From: Pseudomonas fluorescens
GTDB taxonomy: Bacteria; Pseudomonadota; Gammaproteobacteria; Pseudomonadales; Pseudomonadaceae
Length of the DNA stretch: 64,000 nucleotides
Assembly: GCF_001648775.1 (NCBI RefSeq)
Contig: NZ_LVEJ01000002.1
Location: forward strand, 62,001 to 126,000
Direction: 5' to 3'
Shown piece after piece: positions 1 to 7,545 of the stretch (position 1 is its first letter; every line of letters starts with the position of its first letter). The notes below the pieces were generated by a model. That model had not been told where the DNA came from and made no database searches. It was given only the letters and a program-made list of their open reading frames with translations. The position numbers and the translations under genes were made by a program.

Positions 1-218
1 TGAGCAATCTGCTCCAACCTATCAAGTGTCGGATAAGTTTCCCCGCTCAGATAACTGCGTATCGCCCCCTCTGAAAGACCAGAATCGCGCGAAAAAACGC
101 GTGCAGCCCTAGTACCCATCGCATCCTTGAGCCTATCCCGGAAGCATCCGATTGCCCCCAGTGGAATCGGATGCCCCGCATCTGAAGCATCCGGTTTATC
201 CGATTCCTTATAAGTCAT
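1..218 (-). CDS. phage repressor, N-terminal part (XRE-type HTH), truncated by window start
   Basis: The minus strand is open from an ATG at 218 to the window edge, giving about 72 codons. Residues 26 to 72 form a helix-turn-helix of the XRE type, with the SGLSEGAIRSYLSG recognition region at about 46 to 59. The position, divergent from Ner and the transposase, is that of the Mu c repressor; the C-terminal dimerisation or LexA-like peptidase half lies outside the window. An in-frame ATG at 239 is possible, but 218 has GAGAG six bases upstream and is preferred. The N-terminal coding stretch contains copies of the AATCGGATGC element that also occurs in the divergent promoter region. Confidence 0.8.
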   Translation of the reverse strand, partial: MTYKESDKPDASDAGHPIPLGAIGCFRDRLKDAMGTRAARVFSRDSGLSEGAIRSYLSGETYPTLDRLEQIA

Positions 219-277
219 TGATTTCTCTCGGTTATTCATTTTTCTGAGCGCTTCACGCATAAAAAAGAATCGGATGC
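144..277. repeat. AATCGGATGC repeats, candidate repressor/Ner binding sites
   Basis: The 10-mer AATCGGATGC occurs at 165-174 and 268-277 on the plus strand and inverted at 144-153. Near copies lie at 187-196 and 198-206. The 144-153/165-174 pair is a perfect inverted repeat with an 11-base gap. The copies lie inside the 5' part of the repressor gene and in the divergent intergenic region. Repeated short sites flanking an early promoter are typical for phage operators; that this is their role is inferred from position only. Confidence 0.5.
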
Positions 278-289
278 GCGTTTTTCTGA

Positions 290-318
290 TTGATATGCGC
301 GGATATCCGCGCTATGTT
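290..318 (+). promoter_or_regulatory. early promoter with palindromic operator in the spacer
   Basis: TTGATA at 290-295 and TATGTT at 313-318 are separated by 17 bases, a good sigma70 promoter reading toward Ner at 378. The spacer from 297 to 312 is almost entirely a perfect 16-base palindrome, GCGCGGATATCCGCGC. A protein bound there would sit between the -35 and -10 boxes and block polymerase. The most likely ligands are the repressor or Ner; which one is unknown. Confidence 0.6.
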
Positions 319-377
319 TATCCGCAACAGGACGTTAGACATCCTAAAAAAACCACCCGTGAAGATGGTTCAAACCT

Positions 378-809
378 ATGAGCGAAATCGACATGCCCAC
401 AGACCCCGCTAGCCGATGGGAGTGGATCAAATACCAACTCCGCATTCGGGGCACCTCAATGGCCGAGCTCGCACGCCGGTTAAAAGTCACCGACCGCGCA
501 ATCCGCAATGCCAAAAGCACCCCTTACCCACGTATTGAGCGCTCACTCGCTAAAGCTCTGAGCCTTAACCCAGCAGACATTTGGCCAGAGCGCTGGAACC
601 CAGATGGCACGCCCCATAGACAACGTCCCACGCGAGCAGAAGAAAACACCTACACCGTTAACGAATCAACAGACTTCTGTTTAGACCCGTTTAAAAAAGA
701 CTGCATGTTGCGTAGGCAGTTTCCTACAAGCACAGGAAAAAATACGCCCTATGGCAAGGATACCGGACTCTCTCCAGTAGAACACTGTAAAGCCGTAAGG
801 AGTGTCTAG
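378..809 (+). CDS. Ner/Nlp-family DNA-binding regulator with C-terminal extension
   Basis: Residues 13 to 75 match the Ner/Nlp helix-turn-helix family: WEWIKYQLRIRGTS, AELARRLKVTDRAIRNA, then a PRIER...ALSLNPADIWPERW segment. In Mu, Ner is the first early gene product and turns down both early and repressor transcription. The position, first gene after the early promoter and divergent from the repressor, supports that role. Mu Ner is about 75 residues; this protein has 143. Residues 76 to 143 are a polar tail without recognisable domain. The next gene starts two bases after the stop. Confidence 0.85.
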   Translation: MSEIDMPTDPASRWEWIKYQLRIRGTSMAELARRLKVTDRAIRNAKSTPYPRIERSLAKALSLNPADIWPERWNPDGTPHRQRPTRAEENTYTVNESTDFCLDPFKKDCMLRRQFPTSTGKNTPYGKDTGLSPVEHCKAVRSV

Positions 810-811
810 AC

Positions 812-1252
812 ATGCGCCGTCTAAAAGATGACAAGACGTTAGACATCTTCTCTGTCCCACAGCCCATCCTCTCTGTCCCTGGTCACGGAAACTACGCCTC
901 CCAAGTCAGCGAGCTGGTGAGCGAAGTACTCAAAGGCTCCGAACTCGACCGTTACGAAATAGCGGCTCACATGTCGCGCCTGTCAGGCGATGACGTCAGC
1001 AAAAACATGTTAGACGCTTGGGCAAGTCCTGCCCGTGCTGACCACAACCTTCCTCTATATAGAGCTGCATTGCTGGAAGAGGTCTGCGCCAGCCACATCC
1101 TCACGAACTGGCAGGTTCACTTGCGCGGCGGTCGCGTTGCCTATGGTCGCGAGGCACTGGATACAGAGCTGGGCCGTCTTGAACGAGTCGCGGCAAACGC
1201 CCAGCGCCAAGCTCGCGAACTGAAAAAACTTCTGGGTGAAGACCATGCGTAA
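812..1252 (+). CDS. phage early protein of unknown function upstream of transposase
   Basis: This 146-residue protein sits between Ner and the transposase. It is mostly helical, with a probable coiled coil from about 115 to 143 (LGRLERVAANAQRQARELKKLL). The middle (residues 30 to 85) has the look of a small DNA-binding or adaptor domain seen in Pseudomonas transposable phages, but I cannot assign a family with certainty. The SD-like AAGGAG lies about eight bases upstream of the ATG. The 3' end overlaps the transposase start by eight bases, so the two genes are probably translationally coupled. Confidence 0.75.
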   Translation: MRRLKDDKTLDIFSVPQPILSVPGHGNYASQVSELVSEVLKGSELDRYEIAAHMSRLSGDDVSKNMLDAWASPARADHNLPLYRAALLEEVCASHILTNWQVHLRGGRVAYGREALDTELGRLERVAANAQRQARELKKLLGEDHA

Positions 1253-3275
1253 CTGGTTTGCCGCCCAGGAACTGGCAGGCCTGCCCGGTTTGCCCAGCAC
1301 TGCTCGCAATGTCAAAGCTATGGCGGCTCGCGAAAGCTGGGAAGGCCAACAACGTCTGGGCAGTAAAGCCATCGAATACGCTTTCGCCGTCCTGCCGAAA
1401 GCCACGCAAATTGCATTGATTGCGGCATCGGTCAGCGAAAGCCAGCCCTTACAAGCGGCGGAGCCGGAACCAAATGCTATCGAGCGTGACCCCGTTTCCG
1501 CGTCACGCTTAAGCGAAGACCAACGCTCAGTGATGATCGCTCGGCTGGCCTTCGTGCGTGAAATCGAGCGCATCAGCCAGACCATTAGCCAGCAACGCGC
1601 TATTGATTCACTGGTCGCTTTGGCCAAAGCAGACCAGCTCAGTCGCTACCTGAGCAACCTCGTACAACGCGCCAACGACCGTAAAACCAGCGACCGCACC
1701 TTGAGCGAGCGCACCCTCAAACGCTGGCTGTCCGACTATCGTAAAAAAGGCGAAACCGGTCTGGCGCCCGGTCGCCGCGAAAAAGACATGAGCGTGCCCG
1801 AATGGTCAGCATCATTCCTCAGTTGCTACCAGCGCCCGACAAAGCCCAGCGTGGAATCCGCCTATGCGGAATTCGCCCTCAAGCACCCGGCCGAACGCCC
1901 AAGCATCCATGTGGTACGCCGCTTCCTTAATAAGCTAAGTGCCGAAGCCCGGGAGCGCGGCCGTCGTACACCGCAAGAGCTCAAAGCGCTGCAACCGTTC
2001 AAACGGCGCCTTACCAAAAACCTGCTGCCGTGCGACGTATTCACCGCCGACGGCCACAAGTTCGATGCTGAGGTACTGAATCCACGTACCGGCAAACCCT
2101 ATCGCCCGGAGACAACCACCGTCATCGATGTCGCAACGCGTAAGGCATTGGGTATATCCATCGGCGAAGCCGAATCCACCATCGGCGTTATGGATGCGCT
2201 TCGCGACGCAGTGCAACACGGCATGTTCGCCCTGTTCTACGTCGACAACGGTTCTGGTTTCGCCAATGACACCGTTCGAGAAGTGGTCGACCGTCTTGGC
2301 GGCGAGATGACCCATGCACTGCCTTACAACAGTCAGGCACGGGGCCTGATTGAACGCGCCCACCAAACCATCTGGGTCAATGCGGCCAAAAAGCTGACGA
2401 GCTACATCGGTGCCGACATGGACAAGCATGCCGGAACCAAAGTCCATCGGATCAGCCGTAAACAACTTCGTGAAACTGGCGCCACGCGCTTGATTCCAAC
2501 CTTCGCCGAATTCATGGCGGGTGTTGAATACGAAATCAAAACCTACAACGACAGCCCCCACCGTGGCCTCGCAAAAATCCGCGACCGACTCACCGGCAAG
2601 CTGCGCCACATGAGTCCGAATGAAGCTTGGGACGCCGCCCGCGTTGATGGCTGGGAACCGATGATCGCTCCGGCCGATGTGCTGAACGACCTAATGCGCC
2701 CCCAGGTCATTCGCCCAACTCGTCGCGGCGAAGTGACCTGGTCAAACGAAACCTACTTCCTCGACGCCTTACGCAATTTCCACGGCGAAGAAATCCGCGT
2801 GGCCTACGACGTGCGGGACGCCTCCCGTGTATGGGTTCGGAGCATCGACGGTGACCTGATCGGCGAAGCGCTACTGGATGGCAACGCCAGCGACTACATG
2901 CCGAAAGCCATGATTGAAAAGGCCTACGACAAGCGCGAGACCGGTCAGATGAAACGCGCCTTGGACAAACTGGAAACCTTGACCGGCAAGCGCGTGGAAA
3001 TGATCGCGACTACCAGCGCCCCGTCCGCTCAGCTCACTGTCGAACAACTCGCCGAAGCACAACGTTTCGCTCAACTGTCGAGCCCACAGGCTTCGGCTTT
3101 CGACCTGCCATCAGACCCTACTGTCCGTTACCACCTCTGGCACAAGCTCGCCGACCGCATCAGTAGCGGCGAAACGCTGACGCCTGAAGAAACCCAGTGG
3201 CACAGCCGCTACCCCAGCCACCCCGACTTTGCCTCGATCCGCCGCATGTTCGAGTTCGCCGAACAACGCGCGTAA
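1245..3275 (+). CDS. MuA-type DDE transposase
   Basis: The enzyme cuts the phage ends and joins them to target DNA during integration and replicative transposition. The N-terminus (WFAAQELAGLPGLP) is the MuA winged-helix enhancer-binding motif. The rve catalytic core carries Asp about 269 (FTADGHKFD), Asp about 334 (YVDNGSG) and Glu about 370 (GLIERAH), a D,D(35)E arrangement, followed by the MuA C-terminal beta-barrel region. At 676 residues it is close to MuA (663). ATG 1245 is chosen over GTG 1236 because it matches the family N-terminus and has GGTGAA at the right distance. It overlaps the preceding gene. Confidence 0.96.
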   Translation: MRNWFAAQELAGLPGLPSTARNVKAMAARESWEGQQRLGSKAIEYAFAVLPKATQIALIAASVSESQPLQAAEPEPNAIERDPVSASRLSEDQRSVMIARLAFVREIERISQTISQQRAIDSLVALAKADQLSRYLSNLVQRANDRKTSDRTLSERTLKRWLSDYRKKGETGLAPGRREKDMSVPEWSASFLSCYQRPTKPSVESAYAEFALKHPAERPSIHVVRRFLNKLSAEARERGRRTPQELKALQPFKRRLTKNLLPCDVFTADGHKFDAEVLNPRTGKPYRPETTTVIDVATRKALGISIGEAESTIGVMDALRDAVQHGMFALFYVDNGSGFANDTVREVVDRLGGEMTHALPYNSQARGLIERAHQTIWVNAAKKLTSYIGADMDKHAGTKVHRISRKQLRETGATRLIPTFAEFMAGVEYEIKTYNDSPHRGLAKIRDRLTGKLRHMSPNEAWDAARVDGWEPMIAPADVLNDLMRPQVIRPTRRGEVTWSNETYFLDALRNFHGEEIRVAYDVRDASRVWVRSIDGDLIGEALLDGNASDYMPKAMIEKAYDKRETGQMKRALDKLETLTGKRVEMIATTSAPSAQLTVEQLAEAQRFAQLSSPQASAFDLPSDPTVRYHLWHKLADRISSGETLTPEETQWHSRYPSHPDFASIRRMFEFAEQRA

Positions 3276-3299
3276 TTCAACACCCGCAAGGAGCTATCT

Positions 3300-4022
3300 A
3301 TGAGTGTTTCAAAAATTGTCCCGCTGACAAACGTCGGCCTGCTGTCCGCCGCCATCGAGCGCGCTCATTCCCGCCCGCAAGGCCTACCCGGTTTAGTGGT
3401 GATGTACGGTGCCAGCGGTCTGGGTAAAAGCGTGGGCGCGGCCTTCGCCGCCAATCTACACCGCGCCTACTATGTCGAGTGCCGCGATACCTGGAGCAAG
3501 AAAGCTTTCCTGCAAGCGATCCTGCGAGAAATGAGCATCGCCCCCGGCCAAACGCTGTCGATCATGGTTGACCAAGTGGCCGAACAGCTGTCCCGTAGCG
3601 GCCGCCCTTTGTTGATCGACGACGTTCAGTATCTGCTAGAAAAAGCTGTGGCCAACGTCCTCACCGATATCTACAACGCCAGTCAGGGCACCATCGTCTT
3701 GATCGGCGAAGAGCGTGTACCCAGCAGCTTGGCCAAGCTGGAGCGTTTGCATAACAGAGTGCTGGAATGGGTGCCCGCCCAAAGGGCGACCCTTGACGAC
3801 CTGCGCAACCTCGCCAAGGCCAGCTATCCCAACCTGCACATCGCCGACGAACTGCTGGAAGACCTGCGGATTAAGGTGCACGGCTGCTTGCGTCGTGTCG
3901 CGGTCAACCTCTACAAAATCTACAACGACACGCAGACCCGGGCCATCGATCAAATCGACTTGGCCGGTTGGGGCAATCGAGTCTGGTTTACCGGCGAAGC
4001 TCCAGTTCGGAGGGGCTTGTAA
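3300..4022 (+). CDS. MuB-like ATPase, transposition target selection
   Basis: This is a 240-residue AAA+ ATPase. Walker A is GASGLGKS at residues 37 to 44 and Walker B is LLIDD at 104 to 108, followed by a helical C-terminal part. In Mu, MuB binds target DNA non-specifically, activates MuA and gives target immunity. The gene directly follows the transposase behind a good SD (AAGGAG at 3288-3293). Its stop codon overlaps the start of the next gene (TAATG), indicating one translationally coupled operon. Confidence 0.92.
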   Translation: MSVSKIVPLTNVGLLSAAIERAHSRPQGLPGLVVMYGASGLGKSVGAAFAANLHRAYYVECRDTWSKKAFLQAILREMSIAPGQTLSIMVDQVAEQLSRSGRPLLIDDVQYLLEKAVANVLTDIYNASQGTIVLIGEERVPSSLAKLERLHNRVLEWVPAQRATLDDLRNLAKASYPNLHIADELLEDLRIKVHGCLRRVAVNLYKIYNDTQTRAIDQIDLAGWGNRVWFTGEAPVRRGL

Positions 4023-4636
4023 TGGCTGGAGGTCGAGGACGTAAACCAATTGATCTGGAAATGCAGGGCGCCAAAGGCAACCGTCAACGCATCTGGGAAG
4101 CCATCCGTATCGGCGCAAATGGTTTTCGAGCCTATGACATTTCCCGTCGCGCCAGCGTCGACGATTCCACAGTACGCAGCTATCTGCGATCCCTGATTAA
4201 AGGGAAATACGTCGAAGTCGTCGACGGAGAAAAATTCGAAGAACAGACGCTGCGTCTGATCAAAGACATTGGCGCTGAAGCCCCAGCAGTCACTCGTGAT
4301 GGTAAGCCCAGCGCAGCCGGGAAAGGCACCGAAGCCATGTGGCGCTCCCTTCGCATCCTGGGCGAACTGGATGCCGACGAACTGGCCGCGCAAGCCTCCA
4401 TTGTGGTGCCGACCACCACATGGACAGCCCGCGGCTACCTGAAATGGCTCAAGCGTGCGGGTTATGTCATCGAAGTTCGCGTCAGCAAACCGGGAACAAA
4501 AGCCCGTTATCGCTTGGCGCCAGGAAAATACACCGGCCCGCGCCCGCCAATGATCCAGCGCGTCGGTCAAGTCTTCGACCCCAACCTGGGAGAAGTCGTA
4601 TTCCGACAGGCAGAGCCAACGGAAGAAGCACTATGA
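4022..4636 (+). CDS. phage early DNA-binding protein with winged-helix-like segments, function unknown
   Basis: This 204-residue protein shows two helix-turn-helix-like stretches. The first is at about 20 to 70 (RQRIWEAIRI, DISRRASVDDSTVRSYLRSLIKGKYVEVV) and the second at about 110 to 165 (VVPTTTWTARGYLKWLKRAGYV). Both resemble winged-helix units of replication or partition regulators. ATG 4022 overlaps the ATPase stop, so the longer upstream reading is rejected. Relatives are common in Pseudomonas Mu-like prophages at this position, but no specific role is known to me. Confidence 0.8.
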   Translation: MAGGRGRKPIDLEMQGAKGNRQRIWEAIRIGANGFRAYDISRRASVDDSTVRSYLRSLIKGKYVEVVDGEKFEEQTLRLIKDIGAEAPAVTRDGKPSAAGKGTEAMWRSLRILGELDADELAAQASIVVPTTTWTARGYLKWLKRAGYVIEVRVSKPGTKARYRLAPGKYTGPRPPMIQRVGQVFDPNLGEVVFRQAEPTEEAL

Positions 4637-5010
4637 ACCTTGAACTCGCCGCTTGGGGCGATGCCCCGCCGCTGTTCGTGCGCCTGCTCGCGGCGGAAGT
4701 CGCTGCCACCAACAAGACCAAAGCCAGCCAACGTATTCGCATGAGCCGCACTGCCGTCAGCTTGATTCTGGCCAACCGCTACCCCTCACCGAGTACGGCG
4801 GGAGTCGAGCGCCGCGTCATGGAAGTCCTCGGCCGAATCGAGTGTGTCGCTTTGGACGATGTGGTCACCACCGACCAGTGCCAAAGCTATCGCAAAAAGC
4901 CGGCACCGACCCACAACCCGCAATCCATGCAGCATTGGCGCGCGTGCCAGCACTGCCCCCATAACCCCGACCGCTGCCATCAGGAGATAGACCATGCTCG
5001 CTTCCACTAA
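4633..5010 (+). CDS. small HTH phage protein with Cys/His C-terminus
   Basis: The protein has 125 residues. Residues 15 to 65 form an XRE-like helix-turn-helix (ASQRIRMSRTAVSLILANRYP). The C-terminal third holds CQHC followed by PDRC and several His residues, which could bind a metal ion. The start codon overlaps the previous stop (ATGA) and the 3' end overlaps the next gene by 17 bases, so it belongs to the same tightly packed early operon. Function is unknown; a transcriptional role is plausible. Confidence 0.75.
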   Translation: MNLELAAWGDAPPLFVRLLAAEVAATNKTKASQRIRMSRTAVSLILANRYPSPSTAGVERRVMEVLGRIECVALDDVVTTDQCQSYRKKPAPTHNPQSMQHWRACQHCPHNPDRCHQEIDHARFH

Positions 5011-5314
5011 CTGCACGCTGAAAGTATTGACCCCATCCCTTGCTGAGCACCTGCGAGTGTTCAATCGGGCCGCCCGGATTTTGCAAGGGATGCATGTCCG
5101 GCTGTTGCACCTCGACCCGGTACAAAACCAACTGACGATAGAACCGGTGGCAGCCCGCGCATTGATCGATGCCCGCGCCGTTAGTGGTTTCCAACGTGAC
5201 GCGAGTGCTGGCAGCACTCGCTACGCCGTGCAGTTCCACGGAGTGACCCTGGTATGGCGCGAACCCATCAGCTCAACCCGAACAGATGACTGGTCTAGTC
5301 CGACTCTCCACTGA
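4994..5314 (+). CDS. hypothetical early phage protein
   Basis: This 106-residue protein begins inside the end of the preceding gene; an AGGAG lies at 4982-4986, before the ATG. It has no signal peptide, membrane segment or recognisable motif. The sequence alternates predicted strands and helices with a basic middle part. It belongs to the early operon of small accessory phage genes. I do not recognise a function. Confidence 0.65.
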   Translation: MLASTNCTLKVLTPSLAEHLRVFNRAARILQGMHVRLLHLDPVQNQLTIEPVAARALIDARAVSGFQRDASAGSTRYAVQFHGVTLVWREPISSTRTDDWSSPTLH

Positions 5315-5325
5315 GGAACAACACA

Positions 5326-5694
5326 ATGACTGCACAACAAAACACCATTCCAGCAGGCTATCGAATGGACGCACAGCGCCGCCTGCTGCCGAAAGAGTGT
5401 GAAATGGTCAAGGCTAACTCCACAACCGTAACTCTCCACGATCCTGAAATTGCCGAAATGCTTGAACGACTTCAGACCTGGCACGCCAAGCGTATCGAGC
5501 AACTTAAGAGCCTCATCAATGCAGAGGAAGAAGTCAGTATCGTTTTGCGCGGGGCTGATGGTCACCAGATCGAAATCACAGGTGATGCCCGTAAAGGTTT
5601 TAGATCAGCGCTCCGTATCGCCGTGGAGATGCTCTCTCCCTTCCCCTTGCGAACAGAGAAGTTCCCGGCCGCTAACGATCAGGAGAATGACTGA
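5326..5694 (+). CDS. hypothetical early phage protein, N-terminus resembling DUF3164
   Basis: The first 20 residues (IPAGYRMDAQRRLLPKE) resemble the start of the DUF3164 proteins found in Mu-like phages next to the transposition genes. This protein has only 122 residues, however, so it is much shorter than that family. The middle is helical (AEMLERLQTWHAKRIEQLKSL) and ends in an acidic tail. A GAGGAAC ribosome site precedes the ATG, and the stop is two bases before the next start. The DUF3164 link is tentative. Confidence 0.65.
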   Translation: MTAQQNTIPAGYRMDAQRRLLPKECEMVKANSTTVTLHDPEIAEMLERLQTWHAKRIEQLKSLINAEEEVSIVLRGADGHQIEITGDARKGFRSALRIAVEMLSPFPLRTEKFPAANDQEND

Positions 5695-5696
5695 CC

Positions 5697-6119
5697 ATGC
5701 AGCGCTATCACGATACCCGCAATGACCCGCTGCCAATTCATTCGCCGCTGCATGAAACCGAGCGCACTTATGTATCCCGTTTAGTCTCAGAGTACCTGGC
5801 TCGCGGCGGCGAAATCGAGCAGATCGGCCACCGCATGAGCAACACACCCGCAGCATTTACCATCAACCCGGAACGCTCACCGGTCTACGCCCATTTGTTC
5901 GCGCCGATTGCCGCCGAAGCGGTCCCTCCTGCACAGGTACGGCCTGAACCAACAACCGAGTCTGACCAAACAGATGAGCGACGGCTCGCCGCGCTGATCA
6001 TGGCAGACGCCACCGTGGGCAATTCGTCCAAGTGGATCGCCAAGAAACACCACATGACCGAAAAACGCGTGCGCCAGATCGCTCGCGACTATCACATCAC
6101 CTTCCATGTACAGCGATAG
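5697..6119 (+). CDS. hypothetical early phage protein with C-terminal HTH-like segment
   Basis: The protein has 140 residues. The N-terminal half is polar and Pro-rich. Residues 105 to 135 (NSSKWIAKKHHMTEKRVRQIARD) read as a helix-turn-helix, suggesting DNA binding. AGGAG lies about eight bases before the ATG. It is part of the run of small early genes between the transposition genes and GemA. No family assignment is possible by eye. Confidence 0.65.
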   Translation: MQRYHDTRNDPLPIHSPLHETERTYVSRLVSEYLARGGEIEQIGHRMSNTPAAFTINPERSPVYAHLFAPIAAEAVPPAQVRPEPTTESDQTDERRLAALIMADATVGNSSKWIAKKHHMTEKRVRQIARDYHITFHVQR

Positions 6120-6127
6120 GACATCCC

Positions 6128-6349
6128 ATGGCCAAGATCACCCTGACCCTTGAAGACCGGCACGACGAAAACGGAAAACCGACTGTATCCCTCGACATGA
6201 CCGGCGCCCGAGTCGGGCCGTTCGGCCAGACCTCGCCGACTGAGGCCCTGCGCATCTCGCAAATGCTCTTCGGTATGGCCGCTTGTGAAGAGGCATTGGG
6301 CGGTGTACCCGCCTGCCGTCGTCAGCCACACAACCACACACTTCATTAA
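6128..6349 (+). CDS. small hypothetical early phage protein
   Basis: This 73-residue protein starts at ATG 6128, a few bases after the previous stop; longer readings overlap the upstream gene and lack support. The sequence begins with beta-strand-like MAKITLTLEDR and has a short amphipathic helix near residues 38 to 55. It ends a block of early genes: two strong stem-loops follow directly after its stop. Function unknown. Confidence 0.6.
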   Translation: MAKITLTLEDRHDENGKPTVSLDMTGARVGPFGQTSPTEALRISQMLFGMAACEEALGGVPACRRQPHNHTLH

Positions 6350-6354
6350 GCGAA

Positions 6355-6399
6355 ACCGTCCCGGCCATCCGGGACGGTCTGCCAGGCGTGGTTGCCTGG
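6355..6399 (+). other. tandem stem-loops between early genes
   Basis: ACCGTCCCGG at 6355-6364 pairs perfectly with CCGGGACGGT at 6369-6378 across a CCAT loop. A second stem, CCAGGC/GCCTGG, spans 6382-6399. No T-run follows, so this is not a standard intrinsic terminator. The second stem ends five bases before the next gene's ATG, which has no visible SD sequence. It may be a processing or translation-control element, or a weak transcription boundary. Confidence 0.5.
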
Positions 6400-6404
6400 T
6401 ACTG

Positions 6405-6698
6405 ATGAGCAGCCAACCCATGTCCGACGAAACATCCGCTGCACGAAAAACCCGTCTGGCCCGTGAGCGCAAGCGAGCACAGCGCCAGCGGCTCAAGGAC
6501 AAACGGCTGGCCATGGGCGCCAGCAAACTGAAAATGGAAATCTACAGTGGCACGGAACGCGCGCTGGAACAGATCCGCACGGCCGGGCAGTTCGACGAAT
6601 CCGAACATGCGCTCACGGTGACGATTCACAGCGTCGCCGAACTGTCACGACGTGACCCGGTCGTATTCCGCGCCCTGATGCAACGGAGCGAAAAATGA
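6405..6698 (+). CDS. hypothetical basic phage protein
   Basis: The protein has 97 residues. It starts with a highly basic helix (KTRLARERKRAQRQRLKDKRL at about 12 to 33) and continues with an amphipathic segment, as in small nucleic-acid-binding or adaptor proteins. Start codons at 6405 or 6420 are both possible; neither has a good SD, and a stem-loop ends just upstream. The stop overlaps the GemA start (ATGA). Function unknown. Confidence 0.65.
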   Translation: MSSQPMSDETSAARKTRLARERKRAQRQRLKDKRLAMGASKLKMEIYSGTERALEQIRTAGQFDESEHALTVTIHSVAELSRRDPVVFRALMQRSEK

Positions 6699-7111
6699 AC
6701 ACCAGAAACGTGCAACTCAGCAAAATACATATCGCCAAGAAAGACCTTGGCCTGGACGATGACACTTATCGCGAACTACTCGGCCGGGTGGCTGGCGTGC
6801 GATCGGCTAAAGACCTCAATCTGCGTCAGATCGGCCAAGTACTGGCCGAGTTCGCCCGGCTGGGCTGGACAGCGACAAGCGCAAAGCATCCCGGCCGCAA
6901 GGCTCCCACCCCGGCACCGGATCGGGAAAAACTGATAGGCAAGATCGAAGCCTTTCTCACCGAGGCCAATCGCTCCTGGGCGTATGCCGACGGCATGGCC
7001 TTGCGCATGTTCAAGGTTGAACGCGTGGAATGGTTAGATCCGCAACGACTCCACAAAATGGTTGCAGCGCTGACCTACGACGCCCGCCGACACGCGAGGC
7101 CTACAAAATGA
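6695..7111 (+). CDS. gemA: GemA-like regulatory protein (Mu gp16, DUF1018)
   Basis: The N-terminus (SKIHIAKKDLGLDDDTYRELLGRV) is the signature of the gp16/GemA family. In Mu, GemA modulates host gene expression and supercoiling during early lytic growth. The protein has 138 residues, normal for the family. The C-terminal half (ANRSWAYADGMALRMFKVERVEWLDPQRLHKMVAAL) is also typical. It overlaps both neighbours by four bases and precedes the Mor gene, as in Mu. Confidence 0.88.
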   Translation: MNTRNVQLSKIHIAKKDLGLDDDTYRELLGRVAGVRSAKDLNLRQIGQVLAEFARLGWTATSAKHPGRKAPTPAPDREKLIGKIEAFLTEANRSWAYADGMALRMFKVERVEWLDPQRLHKMVAALTYDARRHARPTK

Positions 7112-7545
7112 CTGAGGATCTATTCCCGGACGATAGCGACCAGTTGGACGCTAAAAAAGTCTTGGCCAACCTGCAAGACCCAACGGTGATTCCCCGGTGG
7201 GAAGGTTCACTCAAAGAGATGGTCGAGATCGCCGAGGCCACGCTCCTTGTGGAGCTGAAACCGTCGTCAACGGCGCCGGAATTGGCACACCATGTCGTCT
7301 TTGCAATCTGCTCAACGATGGGTGGCAGCGTGATCTATTTACCCAGAGGCGACGCAGTGAAACGAGCGCTGCGCGATGCCTCCATTTATCGCGACTGGCG
7401 GGAAAAAGGTATCCACCCTGCAGATCTTGGGCGCACGTACAAACTTGCTAACCAGACCATTTATGAGATTATCGCCAAACAACGGGTGCTACATCGCAGG
7501 AGCGAACCCGATTTATTTGGTTTTGATGAAAGGACGATTCACTAA
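7108..7545 (+). CDS. Mor-family transcription activator of middle/late genes
   Basis: This 145-residue protein has the Mor/C domain: a dimerisation region around residues 55 to 85 and a C-terminal HTH (ADLGRTYKLANQTIYEIIAKQR) at about 108 to 130, preceded by the loop YLPRGDA. Mor proteins activate transcription of the next temporal gene class. ATG 7108 overlaps the GemA stop, and the stop codon overlaps the next start (TAATG). No separate C activator gene is visible, so this protein may serve both steps; that is inference. Confidence 0.88.
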   Translation: MTEDLFPDDSDQLDAKKVLANLQDPTVIPRWEGSLKEMVEIAEATLLVELKPSSTAPELAHHVVFAICSTMGGSVIYLPRGDAVKRALRDASIYRDWREKGIHPADLGRTYKLANQTIYEIIAKQRVLHRRSEPDLFGFDERTIH

